Positions 51,813 to 63,762 of a stretch of DNA of 64,000 bases are shown here, piece by piece. The notes beneath the pieces were generated by a model. The model ran no database searches and was not told the origin of the DNA. It saw only the letters and a program-made list of their open reading frames with translations. The DNA lies in the NCBI RefSeq assembly GCF_029227915.1, contig NC_079884.1, positions 23,560,001 to 23,624,000 on the forward strand, given 5' to 3'. The translations under genes and the position numbers were made by a program. Positions within the stretch are counted from its first letter, which is position 1. Every line of letters starts with the position of its first letter. Source of the DNA: Hydractinia symbiolongicarpus. Lineage: Eukaryota > Cnidaria > Hydrozoa > Anthoathecata > Hydractiniidae.

Positions 51813-52430
51813 TTTTTGAGTCAAAGTGGAGCCTTGTGACGAAATCGTTGACACGTAAGCGTGTTCTTATCTTTACACGTTAGTAACGAGAAAGTTAAGA
51901 TTGCAAGACGCGAAAATAGCAAATTGGCTGGACCTGGAGGCTATGCGCTGGACGTTGAGGGAAGTTGATAATAATTCAAAGAAGAAGAAATAAGTTTATT
52001 AGACATGTTATGAATCCCTTCAAAATACACGAGATCTTGTGGCAGCTACTGCATATATGGTCAACATGATTGTTCGAAGACGCTTATTTTTCTTTTGTAT
52101 ATTAAAAAAATGGATTTATTTTTACTCATCATAGTTAAATATGTATTTTTATCCGTACTTATTATCCATACTTGTATTGCTTGTACTGTTTCTCTTTTTA
52201 AAGTTTGCGCTGTTCCTTTAAATCTCCACAGTACTGAGTAGATGGAGACTCTAGACACTAATTGGGGGTTTGCACCGTTAGTGATGGGGGCAGGGGGATA
52301 GAAATAATGGATATTTGTTGTGGAAGCCTTTATACCCTATTTTAGTCAGTTAATTTGTACTTCATTCTCTTCTTCAGACACCTTGTAATCTGATATACTG
52401 TTTTAATTTGATTACAGGAAAAAGCTAATA
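51813..52430. other. RABL6 3'UTR and downstream intergenic sequence
   Basis: No gene seen. The 3'UTR presumably lies in the first few hundred bases. No canonical AATAAA was found close to the stop, so the cleavage site is not placed. Confidence 0.35.
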
Positions 52431-53930
52431 GACCTATTTCAATATCGCTTCTTCATGATCAGCTGTGGTGAAGAAAAATCAAAAGATTGCATTAAAACGA
52501 GGTTAGTTTAGATAAAGTTCAGAACGCCAAGTTGCTTACTAGCTGTTCTGACCTTAGTTATCAACAAATGTTGGTTTTATAATTTTCAACTGCCATATTG
52601 AAAGAATCGTAGTGGATACAAGTATATTGAGGGTATTAGTAGTCGTAGTGTGACAAAAATGAATATTTATTGATATTAAGTGTGTATTTATAGCAACTTT
52701 AATGTTGGTAGCTATACCTGCTAGCCAACAAACGTCTTGTTTCTTACTCCTACAAAAAGTTTATATTCTACACTGTAAGTTTAAAATGTTTACCTAGTGT
52801 ACTGAAACTTCATATAACTTATATAATTATAATTTATAATTCATATATATTATACCTAGCTTCAGATTCATATTAGTATTGTAGGTTTCTCATTTCTTAA
52901 AATGTTCAAGAAATGAGAAACCTACCTAAAAATGTTTAGTAGGTGTAGTGTTGCTCTATTCTCTAAGAAAATAGATTCAAATTTCTTAAAATTGTTCTTT
53001 TTCTCTTTGGAATCAACTTGACAGCAAGATTAGGCCTCTATCAACTATTTTGAAAGTGACAGTGTTCAACTTGTAAAGTTATGTTGTTTGGGTTATCCTC
53101 AAAAAAATAAAACAAAACCATTTATTAGTTGTAAAGCCGTCTGTATATATTTAAGTTTCTAAATTTCTTAGGCCATCTGTTATAAGTTATTGTGGTAAAT
53201 CGATCAAGTATTAAACATATCTAAGGAAGTGCTGCCTAGCCTAACTGGCTAAACGTTATTGCATTGAAACAACATGTGACTTGAAACAAATCGTGAGCGG
53301 TTTGTTCATCTACAATTCTCTTAGCTTTTAAATCATAAGTTGTTGATCTTTGCTTTTACGTACAAATAAATTACATTACCCATAGTTATACGTGACTTGG
53401 AATAAGAATCTGGCAATACTTATAAATATAATATTACTCTTATTACATTTTGTTGAATATATAACATGACGAAGACCAATATTCAGTCTAATACTACCAA
53501 CCCAACATGCTTAGGATAGCCAAGTCATAATGTTATTTACAGATGTTTTAAAAATGAAAGATATCCAATAATAAAGAATAAACTGTTTATGTCAACAACA
53601 TTGGTTAGAGCTTTAACTAGCTAGCTAGTAGTAACCAATGCTAGTGCTAGTGTAGCTATAAATATAAAATCCAAACTAATCAACCTTAGCTAGCTAGCTA
53701 AACACTAGAAAAAGATATAAACTAGCAATTTTAATAAGCCCAATGAAATAGGTGCCATGTTCTATTTTTTCACCAAAAGTTCATAATTTGAAATAAGAAA
53801 GGTAAACAAACTATATGTGCATCACTTCGCTGGAAAATTGAAATTGTCTCTAAACTAACCTCGTTTTCATGTTAGTATGTCTATTCCGGCTGTGTATTTT
53901 GCGGAATGGAAAAGGATATTGAAATAGGTC
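52431..53930. mobile_element. 1.5-kb non-autonomous TIR transposon with modular TIRs (TA target)
   Basis: The outer 16 bases GACCTATTTCAATATC (52431-52446) recur inverted at 53915-53930. An inner 19 bases, AAAACGAGGTTAGTTTAGA (52494-52512), recur inverted at 53849-53867. Between them, both arms hold exactly 47 bases that are not alike. TA flanks both ends. No long open frame lies inside, and the ends resemble those of the element at 28111-29934 (GACC...GGTC with TA). Confidence 0.85.
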
Positions 53931-55151
53931 TATTCGTTGGATGTTTTAAAAGATCTAAATACTTTGCTTAGTAGATGTGTGGGAGTGGAATGGGAGAGAA
54001 GGTGAACCAATCTGACAAGGATTATTCGGTACTCTAGATGAAGGAGAATCTCTTTTAAGCTTGGTTCCCACTGCAGCGATGATCGCTATCGCCCATACGT
54101 TATCGTCGACGATGAGTTTAGTGGAAATGCTAATGTTCGTCGCCCAACTCTAAACTCCATAAATATCAAAAAGTTTTGACATTCATCGCCGTGATTCGTC
54201 GCCCTATTTGTTGATCTGTTTATTATTCACCCTTATAATTATAGTAATAACTCCTATTCAAGCAAATTTAGATACTTCATGCACACAGGTGGCAAGGATG
54301 TACGGAATAGCGTTGCAAGAAATATGTACGATAGTATTTCCACCCTGAAATTTTAAACAAGCTAACGACTAGTCATTAAAAATTATTTAAGTCTCAAAAA
54401 TCAAATTTCTAAGAATAATAGGGTCTGGGCAAAATGTACTATATTTAAAAAAAGTAAAGAAAGGAAATGACAAATAAAAAAATTAACTGTTTCAAATCAC
54501 AAAGACGTAGTTTCAAGAGCAGTTGGTATACAAATCCCATGTCGTGTGGGTCTTATCCTAATTAATTTATCTCTGAACATGTCTAAATTTGCTAATTTAT
54601 GCAGCATAATTAAACGCACAAATTTATAATGCAAATATCTTGCGAAAAGTTTTCAAAACCTTTGAACCTCTGTAATCTTAGTCTGTCATTATTTTTCCAA
54701 CTCAAGATTGCTTTAAATTAATATGCACAATTACTGAGGGCACTATCAACATAAAAACTTTTGGTGATGCACAGATGGACAATTAAAAGCAAGGCTAGAA
54801 TAAACTTCATGGGTCACTGAATCAAAAAAAAATTACTACAATTTTTAATTTTAACCATTACGTCCATCTGGTGAAATGTAAGACATGAGTAATTCTGTCG
54901 AGATCAGTAGTTAAAATAAGAATATTTGGGCGTCATTTTTGCACTTGATGTTTAGATACTTTCAGTGACAGGCGCAAAGAGATTTTTATGCAATGAATAA
55001 GAAATTCAAGATCATGAGACAAGCGGGTGGTAAAAAGACGTTTAAATTGTGAAACATTGGAAAAATAAGTAAAAAAATTAGAATATAACTATGATCTATT
55101 CATTGTTTGTCTCTTTTTATAACGCTTAATGACAAGGTTAAAATAGTTCTG
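53931..55151. other. Intergenic stretch without a recognisable gene
   Basis: AT-rich DNA between the 1.5-kb TIR element and the non-LTR fragment. No exon pattern, RNA gene or clear repeat was found. Confidence 0.4.
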
Positions 55152-55784
55152 TTATTTCCCGATTCTGGTCAACCTATTTTTCAGTGGTATTGCCTTGGCT
55201 TTCAGTTTCGAAACGGTGGTAGAGAAGTAAGAACAAAAACGTGATGCAATAGATTTTGCATTTGAGTTTCTTATGCCGTCAATAATAAGAGATTTAACTG
55301 TTGAGATTTTTTCTTGTAAGGGAAAAATTCTTTTCAATGTTTTCCAAAATCGTTTAGGATCGTTTGCCGTTTCCTGCAGGAGTGTCCTACTATGTTCGTT
55401 TCTAGCCTTTCTGACAAGGTCATTTACTTTGTTTCTTTGACTCTTGAATTTTCCAAAGTCAGTGGAAATTCTTGATTTACGAAACTTTCTGTTCAACGTG
55501 TCCCGGTAATTCATTTCCAATTTTATATCACGTGTCAACCATGGTGATTTTTTACCATGCTTGTTGAAATTCCGACTAGCATAAACTGAATCCCAGTTTT
55601 CATTACTCAAATCGCGAGATAATTCACCAGAATTGTAATTTGAATAATCTCTACATTTTATTGTTTCATACTGTTGTTTAATGTTATTAAGTTTTTTTTT
55701 GCACCCAATGGCATAATGATCACTCAGCACGGTTGAAACGATTTTAATTTCCATTGATTTCCATGCGAATGATGGTGTATGCAA
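55152..55784 (-). pseudogene. Fragment of a non-LTR retrotransposon ORF2 (end of endonuclease plus linker to reverse transcriptase)
   Basis: The 210-residue open frame begins with a stretch ending VLSDHYAI, like the last motif (SDH) of AP-type endonucleases. It continues through the charged linker typical of CR1/jockey-type elements: SPWLTRDIK, a Tyr/Arg-rich helix, then NEHSRTLLQETANDPKRFWK. It stops before any RT core motif, and the endonuclease N-terminal part is absent upstream, so this is a truncated remnant. No poly(A) tail or target duplication was seen. Confidence 0.75.
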
Positions 55785-57637
55785 AAAATTGAGTCATAAT
55801 ACAATATTCTCTATTAATCTATTTAAAGAAAAAAACAACATTACATTATCGGTCGCCACCACTATCGAATAAAAGAGGTATATTTCCCCCCGTTAGTTTT
55901 GAATTGGTGACTTAAATATATTTCCACGATGCAACAAAAAAAGAAGCAACTTGAGTTTTTAAAAATAATATAATAAAATTTAAAAAGAAAGGGTTTTGTT
56001 AATACTTGTGGATTGAATTTTTTTTTCTGACTGTAGCAAGAGCTAACGATTTAATTGAAGGATGACAGCAAAATATATTTTCCATGGTGGCCACAAGCAC
56101 CAAAAAGTAATTTCGCTAGCTAGCTACACCGAACCTAGGAAAAAACGTAAAAATAACTTTAAAATCATCCATACCTTCGCAACTCACTTTTCTTCTGCTG
56201 TATGAAAGGGATACCACAAACATGCCAATTCAAGCTGATAATTTAGTACTTTAAAATCTTTTTTTATTAAAGCCATAAATATAACACGTTTTTGCGCATT
56301 ATAAATGTTCAAATTAGTATAGTGTGCCTTTAAAAAAAAGGTACAAGCTTTCCAACTTGAAATAATAAGAGAAAAAACATGCCAGCTAAGCCAATTATTA
56401 TCAGGACTTGGTATAAACTATGTTTTCGTGTTAGGTCTGTAAAATACACGATAATTCAAATAAGCTGATAGCCGTTTTCTGATTGCTTGAGTGTACTTCC
56501 TAGTTTTTCGATTCCGGCAACCGGAAAATCAGGAAATAACGAGGGTGGGGGTACAAAGCTCATCTATTGGCATTTTTTTAGCTAACTTTTACTACAGCTG
56601 CTCGGTTCATACTTATTTGTTCTAGTAGACAAAAAAATAACCTACCTTTTCGTGAAAAATTACCAGTCATATTTCCTTACGCTGATTTGATATGATTTTT
56701 TTTCTATCGAAAGTTTGAGAATCTCAATAATTCTCTTGGTATACTTCGCGTAGCAAACGTGCTCCACAATTTTGCTTCGTAATAAATGTCTTATTTGTTA
56801 TGTGCAGTTTTATTTTTCGCGCTAGTGTGAACTACATTCTTTTATTCGCAACTAAGACAGTTTTGTATTGTCCTTATTCAAACGACTACGACGAATGACT
56901 GTAAACACACCTTAAGTGGCAAATTTTTGTGGAACTTACTTTTGCGATTTTCCCTTTTAAAATATCATTTTTCAAAACATAAATGTTACGAATAGGGTGT
57001 AAAATGTGCAGCACATTTTTCTTTAAGGGCATAACTTGAACTAATTCCAGCACTCCAAAACAGTTAGATATAAAAACAAAATCAGATTTGCCTAATTTAC
57101 ACCATGGGAAACTCTCTCGCTTATCACGATTATTCAAAGCAACGAAAAAGTATCCTTTGAGCTATATCAAGCTCATATTCATATAAAATGCTCAAAATAC
57201 CAAACTGGATGGTAAAAAAAAAAAAATATTAAAAATTAAAAAAATTAAAACAATCTTGGCAACAATGTTAAATAGGACATCTGACTCTGATGATGTTGTG
57301 TATAATTAAAACTTTTTTGATAAATTTTCGGGAATATGCTAGTTTTAACAAGAACGCTTTTTTGCGGGCATTTTTTATTTTTTGCCGCCTACTGCTACGC
57401 GAAGCGGAATTTTTAAAATCGCCTTCAGGGACATTGTTAAAGACACAACACAGCTAACCTCGACGTACAGGATTGTGATATTGAAGCTTAAACATTTGCG
57501 CGGACTCTGGTCATTGTCATTATTTATTTTTAAAATTTTTTTTATTACCTGAAAAGCTGATAGAAAAGCTTCGTTTCGTTTCCAACTAATAAGAATACAG
57601 ATACAGAATTCTACGTTTCTTGGCCAAATCAATCAAA
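55785..57637. other. Intergenic stretch without a recognisable gene
   Basis: AT-rich DNA. Only short open frames without recognisable content are present, such as 56886-57137 on the minus strand. Confidence 0.35.
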
Positions 57638-57774
57638 CTAGTCGTTAGCCCGTGGGAAAATCCACGGGTTCGCCCGTCCTTTTTATACCGCATCACGTGC
57701 GTCTCGCTACTTGCGCAGCTAAGCTGCCATTTTGCGTGAAAGACAGACAGACCTATACGGGTATTATAATATAG
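57638..57774 (+). repeat. Unclassified dispersed repeat, copy A
   Basis: Starts ACTAGTCGTTAGCCCGTGG with a short hairpin (CCGTGG...CCACGG) and CGCCCGTCC. It ends with AGACAGACAGAC and ATACGGGTATTATAATATAGA. Copy B follows directly. The 5' hairpin and lack of TIRs could fit a Helitron-like or SINE-like element, but no class can be assigned. Confidence 0.6.
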
Positions 57775-57969
57775 ACTAGTCGTTAACCCGTGGAAAAACA
57801 CACGCGGTTGCCCGTCGCGTTCCCTCGTCCTTTAAATTTACCCGTCGCAACAAGGTGGATAAAAATATATCGCATTTGATATTCGTGCGCATTTTAAAAA
57901 TTTCGTGTTTCCGTTACGGGACGCCGCTTTCGCGAAAACACAGACAGACGACGGCTATTATTAAAGAGA
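57775..57969 (+). repeat. Unclassified dispersed repeat, copy B (diverged)
   Basis: Begins CTAGTCGTTAACCCGTGG, then CGCGGTTGCCCGTCGC, and ends with CAGACAGACGACGGCTATTATTAAAGAG. The order of blocks is the same as in copy A but the middle is longer and different. Confidence 0.55.
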
Positions 57970-59636
57970 TTAACAAGTTGCTTTGGACTATGACCAAAAG
58001 CACTTTGTATTCTGGTTGAACTGAATCGTCCTTTTGTCCTACACAAAGTCGGGCGTTGTACAAAGCTTGGCAAAGATACTTGTTTGGCTTTAGCTGCCCG
58101 ACTTCGAAAGTTTATGGTGCATGTATAAAGAATTATAGTGTTGTTTTTATTGAAATAGGAGGGCTTTTCTTAAGTGTTTTACTGGCGAGAAGTCAAGAAA
58201 TCATTGACGATGTATGTTTGTATTCGGGCGGCAGCGATTTTTAACAGGAAGTGGTTATTCTTTAATTTACAGTTATTCTTATACTTTGTTTATATTATCA
58301 TTAAAAATATGTAGTCTCCACAAAACCTTCACAAGGCCTTATAATGTTCCCAAAATGTTTTTAAATTATAAGACTTATGTTCATGACATTTGCGTTTTTT
58401 CTCCACATTGGATTTTTATTTTTGTATACATTACAAAAATCGCGTGATTTCAGAATAATAATGAAATATGCTCGTATAAACCAATCCAAAAGTAGCCAGG
58501 AGAACCAGCGTGAATTTTCTGAGAAATGGGAAGACGGAAGGGTGGGAAAATTAAGCTGGGTCGCAAACGGATGTTGATTGGTTACTTCTTTGCTCCTCTA
58601 TCACATGTTGAATTTTGGGAAACCCTTTTTCAATGTTTTGAGTGAATGATTTCACTCACCCAAACGAATACTTTATTCTTAAGCTATTTAAAAAAGTAAG
58701 GTATGTGGGCACGCTGGCCTTGTGCTTATTGGTCAATTAAATTAGAAGTTTGAAAAATTAATTTGTGCTTATTGGTTGACTTGACTTCCGGGTTTGCTTT
58801 GAACACTTCTTTGCTATATGCAGGAAGACTATACGCAGTATTAAACGGTACAGTAGTTCAAGAGTTATATTGGCTAAGTCTGAGAGGGACGTACAAACTG
58901 AGGCTTTGTACGGAGATTAGGCGAATTTCTTACATTTAGCGGTTTTGATAAAAATTTGTCAAATTAAATTCCCATCAAAATTAAGTTTTCTCACCGTCCA
59001 CCAAAATTTATTTCCTGTTTTCCGCCAACTTTATAAAAACAATTGGTAAGAAATTAGGTTTTTTTTATGAAAAAGTTTTTGATTTTAGAATTTTACGATG
59101 TAGGCGTCTTTTTTTTACCTAAGTTTCTTATGTAAACAACTGCTGTTGTCCGAAAAAATGTCTATTTTAGTGATCATGACGCAGTCAGGCTTAAACTTTC
59201 TCTAACATAGATGTTTACAAAATCTTCTAGAAAGGCTACTTGAAATCAATTTTGTTTTCTTTATTGTTTTTAAACTTTTTAAGCTTATGTTGAAGATGAC
59301 ATGCATCCCTTTTTTGTTCTCTGAGGTATTCTCGCACTATATGACATATTTTACTCCCATACTTATTGTCTACGCTGATGGCGGAAATCTTCAAGCCATC
59401 AGGCTTTCTGTATTTTAGATTTAGGCAACCAGTGCGCACAAAACAATGGCGATAGCAATAGATAATTTATTTTTTTTTACCAAAAATTGCAAAGAACTTT
59501 AAATTTGCTCGCCGGTAAAGAAATCGATCAAAATTTCTTTTTCTTGTACCTTTCTTTGTTTTGTAATTTAACTTGGTTTAGAGAAAAATATATTTACATA
59601 CTGTAAAAAACAAAATGTCATTTTTACTTTTATTGA
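57970..59636. other. Intergenic stretch without a recognisable gene
   Basis: AT-rich DNA. A short repeat TTGTGCTTATTGGT occurs twice near 58724 and 58765. The open frames at 58056-58577 (plus) and 59236-59439 (minus) show no recognisable features. Confidence 0.35.
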
Positions 59637-60290
59637 TTGATAATTCTCAGTAAAAGTCAACGCACAAAGGCTAGTTTGATGTTGTTGGCGTTATCAAATA
59701 AAAACATGACAAAGAAAGCAAACTCAATACGATGTTCTATCAAAGCTATGCATCTGATGCCGAGCTTACTTCTTCAAAAGCCAAGCCAAACATCAAAAAT
59801 GATAGATCACATAAATGCACACAAAAAAAGAATGGAACTATGGAATAAGGGTGAAATGAAAGAACTACTGTTCGAAGCAGAAGCACTGTAACTAAGACCA
59901 GAAAAAGTAGACACATCGCTCGAATGTCTAAGGAATTCGTAAAGCTTATGTCGAGAGGGAATATCAATGGTGCAGGATGTTCGTATTGATTGGTGACTAT
60001 CCCGCTAGACGAACATGGTTATTCGTTAGGCAAATTGGAATTTTTTGGACGCTATCAGATTACACGATAACTGATCAATCCCCAACCCCTTCCATATGCG
60101 CTTTTGCCTATTTGTTTGATGTGCAACATTTCCATGTCTTGCAAATAAGGTGGTTTCATTAGTCAACGTCACAATGAATTGAGGGACCTGACAGCAAATT
60201 TTGAGCAAATCCTTCATGTGGAGCACGGTAGTGAATGGTGGTATGGGGATCGAATGCAAATCATTTTACTTAAAACTTGCAGATTTACTT
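59637..60290 (+). pseudogene. Decayed retroelement protein fragment (frameshifted)
   Basis: The open frame at 59637-59891 encodes a basic stretch then DHINAHKKRMELWNKGEMKE. The reading then shifts and continues at about 59893-59976 with FVKLMSRGNINGA. A third frame shows an EHGYSLGKLE-like piece around 60010. Near 60155-60260, a fourth piece reads RHNELRDLTANF then EWWYGDRM. This order (LW-x-x-G...LL-E, F-x-x-LM-x-x-G, HN-x-x-RD-x-TA) is what I associate with proteins encoded near reverse transcriptase in invertebrate retroelements. Several frame changes and stops make it a dead copy. The exact element class is not certain. Confidence 0.55.
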
Positions 60291-61201
60291 GGCGAAAATA
60301 AAATTTGCTTTCTTACGATCTATATTGTTGTGGGTAAGAGGTTCCAGAAAAAAAAGTAGAGAAAATTAAACTAAATCTATATTTAGTTAATGGTTATGTC
60401 AAATTGTAACGTTATTTTTATGAACATGTATTGTTGTTAAGGTATCAAGCCGAAAACACGGATGTTATTGTGTATTTATATTGAAGGATTAAAATAATTG
60501 TTTTGTGTTAGGCGACATTTGTCCGCCATGTTGTGACGTTTGAAACTTTGTTCGATTCATCAAATTCGAAGACGTCAGTCATGATGTGTGATGGGTGATG
60601 TGCAATGTTAATATGATACAAAAAAGACTCTCAGATGTCTATCACAAATAGACACTAGAATGATTACTTTCAAAAATTTTGCAGAGTAATGTTGAAAAAG
60701 CCCAATGCACTTAAACGACAACCTCGAAATTCGAAATCAAAGACACGAAAAAAAAAAAAAAAGAAATGCTTCGTTTATTTATAAAAAATCAGGTACTTAG
60801 GAATTCTCTTTGAAATATTTTTTTCAAAACTTACTTTCTCTATCGGCGCGACTCTCGGCGAAAAAGCCGAATGACATCATGTACGGAACACCCCAAGTGT
60901 GAAGCCGCCGTTGTGGTACAAAACGATGCGATGGAATAAGAACGTACTACTAAATCCGTACATTTTTTTCTTGGTGCTAGCGTGCATGATAAAGTGAAAG
61001 CGTGCAATATAAACACTTATTGTCAAATGTTGTCATAGTACTATGAATTTCTCTTTCTTCCAAACTCATTGCGTATGTGTTAACTGCTCATCAACTCTCT
61101 TTGTGTACGCACGAGTTTATTAAATTGATTGTTTGTGGAGCTGTCGCTCTTCAAGTTAGGCTTTTTGTGCTTTTCTTATTTTTCACAGTCAATGTGTGTC
61201 C
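60291..61201. other. Intergenic stretch; likely 3'UTR of the minus-strand gene near its end
   Basis: No gene seen. On the minus strand AATAAA occurs at 61121-61116, about 80 bases past the stop codon of the next gene, a plausible poly(A) signal. Confidence 0.45.
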
Positions 61202-63762
61202 TTAAAAGTAATATTTGTGCGCTAATTCTGGTTTTAAGTATTTTATTGTCTTTCTGAGATGTTTCCTCAACCGTTCTCGCTGTAAGGCATGTTTCAGCTC
61301 CAACACTTTTATCACGTGTTCACATCTCACTTTGAATTTCTTCAACATTTCTTGACTTTCCACTTCATAAAGTCGGTAACAGGAAGTGTGAACCACTGCG
61401 AAGGCTATGTATATAAAGAATGAGTGAGCAAAGGAATGAGCGGACGACAAAAACAAATGAACGAACGGACGACAGAAACAAACGAACAAATGAACAAACA
61501 AACAAACAAACAAACAAACGAAGGAACAAATGACAGACACAAACGAAAGAACGGACGATAGAAACGAACGAACAGACGGACGACAGAAACGAACGAACCA
61601 ACGAACAGACGGCAGAAACGAGCGAATAACAGAAACGAACAAATGAACGACAGAAACAAACGAACCAACAAACGGACGGACAGACAGACGAAGAAAAATA
61701 AATATAAGAGATAAGGAACTAAGGATAAAATATAAACCAATACCTGATACTTTGTTTCTTCTTCGTCGAAAACATTCATATATTAAGCCAATCAGAAAAA
61801 ACACGACAAAAATCCCACAGCAAACTTTCAAGGTCATAATCCATTTCTGGGAATTCAGCGTACCAAATGCCTTTGCTTTTTCTTTCAGTGCATTTGGCGC
61901 GTAAATCTAAACACGTTTTAATGCGAACGTTATCGTTTCAAAGAAGATGCATTGCGCGGAAAAATTATCGTTTTAAAGAAGATGCACTACGCGGGAACAT
62001 TTTTGTTTGAAGGAAGATGCATTGCGCGGAAATATTATCGTCTGAAATAAGATGCATTGCGCACTTTAAAGTTTTCCAGGCACTTTTCAAGCTTACATGT
62101 TTTAATGCACACTTAAAATTTCGCTTCTTTTTGCGGATTTTGTAACATTTAACTGGCGAGAAATTCACGCGCAATACCTTAACAAGAATAATTTTCGTAA
62201 AGACGTTTCTTCTGTTAATGCACTTTTTTTCAAATTTAAGACTTTTTAATAGATCTAGAGGAAAACAAATTCTTTGCAATATTAAATCAAGATTCAGTAC
62301 CCGGTATTCAATCCACGCTAAATTATCCCACATAAGTTACGTAAAAAGCCACAAGGAAAAGCATAGTAAAAAAGAAACTGTTTTTGCTTATGTTGGTATA
62401 TTTTGGTTCCTCATCTCACAACAGACAACAAAAAATAAATTACCTTTTGAGCTCCATCCAGTACCGCTTTTGTTCGACGACTTACACCCTCTTGATGTTC
62501 TTTGAGATACGCGCGGACACATTTCTCCAATTTTACTGCATCACCAGCAAGCACCACACCGTAACTCGAGCTTGTTTCCCTTATTCCACGAAACACCACC
62601 TGTGGATTTTTTGTCAGAGTTGAACCTTGATAGGATGCATCTAATGCATCTATTGCTATTCGATTGGCATCTCCATCTTTGAGCGTAGACACTAAACCTT
62701 CGCTTGTACTACTCTCTATAGGAAAAATACTATGTTTACATTTCTAACAGTAAATCTATATATTCAACATCCTCTTTTACAACGTTGTCATTAAAAGATT
62801 ACCTTCTTTCCTACTAGTTTCCGCGCAGCCAGTAAAAATCCATACGTGCGTAGAAATTTCTACGCCGCAGCAATAGGAATTTCAAGGGGATAAATTTTCG
62901 CTCAAGATCAAATTCCTTCACTAATTACAAAAAAAAAAAAGATGCTTTTCTTTTTGCGCTATGTGTATATACTCCAGTAGTTACATTCTGAAGACTATTA
63001 CTCCCGACAGTTTTATGCATGGATAAACCGCGTACCATGAATGAGCGCTTCAGTGTTCGAGTTTTAAATTTTCTGCCAATGCAATAAAGAAAATCAACAC
63101 GTTAGTGTTGTGTTTAAAGCTTCTTATGTAGTTACTGTAAAATAACTAATCTCATAAAAATCACAATAAATATTTTTGTAATATATATGCATATGCAATA
63201 AATATAAACATTTGCTTTCTGTCTGAGTGCATCAAATTTTTAAAAGAGAGGTTCTCTTTACTGTTTCCATACTGGTAGCGTTTTAATATCTAAGTGTGAA
63301 AAAAGAGTTAAGTTAACGAATGTTTTAGTTATGTGAGATTTGATTTAACCGAAGTTTTTTACGTAATTACGAAAGTTCAAGGGACCCAAGAAAATGGTTC
63401 GAGATAATAAAAGTTCTGGTTTTCTGGTGTTTGAATTAGGTAACTCTAGTTCCATCTTATCTGCCATCATAAAAATGTTTAAATGTGGTATATTGTTTTC
63501 GAGGATTTTTTATCCTGGATAAAGCCTTCTCAAACACAAAACGAAAATATCCAATTAACTACAAATAAGCAACGTTAGTGTAGGCATAGAGATGGTGTAC
63601 ACAAGGCTTTATAGTTTCTAAGTATAGCGTATCGCACAGGTTTTTTGTGTGGCGTGTTTATTGTAGAAAAAATACATGACTATATGTCCACTTACTTTTT
63701 GCAAGCGATCCTCCCCATCTTCGCACATAAACACCATCATACGAATCCGCCAACGTAGCAAC
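61202..63762 (-). CDS. C-terminal exons of a single-pass membrane protein, possibly ligand-binding receptor-like (partial)
   Basis: Exons in transcription order: 63762-63696, 62715-62444, 61906-61744, 61404-61202. Phases fit at all junctions and the last exon ends in TAA. About 235 residues are visible; the 5' part must lie beyond 63762 or outside the window. Before the membrane the chain reads LADSYDGVYVRRWGGSLAK, a GLVSTLKDGDANRIAIDAL segment, then SSYGVVLAGDAVKLEKCVRA. The spacing of L-x-x-GD-A...D and YG-x-x-L-x-GD resembles the second lobe of periplasmic-binding-protein type 2 or glutamate-receptor-like domains, but this is a weak impression. One strong hydrophobic helix follows (about KVCCGIFVVFFLIGLIYECF), then RRRR, which places the C-terminus (67 residues, basic, helical) inside the cell. 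The acceptor of the last exon could also be nine bases further on. Confidence 0.6.
61421..61690. repeat. Diverged simple-repeat tract (GAAACGAACGAA / GACGACA type) in an intron
   Basis: A long run built from ACGAACGA, ACAGAAAC and (ACAA)n words, A/G/C-only on the plus strand. It lies in the last intron of the minus-strand membrane-protein gene. Open frames rich in S, F, V and R on the minus strand only reflect this composition. Confidence 0.85.
61930..62063 (+). repeat. 35-bp tandem repeat, four copies, in an intron
   Basis: Units start at 61930, 61965, 62000 and 62035 with core AAGAAGATGCATTGCGCGGA. The period is exactly 35 with few substitutions. Confidence 0.85.

Noticed and set aside
61202-61837. 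211-codon frame running through the last intron of the membrane-protein gene
   Set aside because: Its middle is the translated simple repeat. Good splice sites at 61744 and 61404 remove it.
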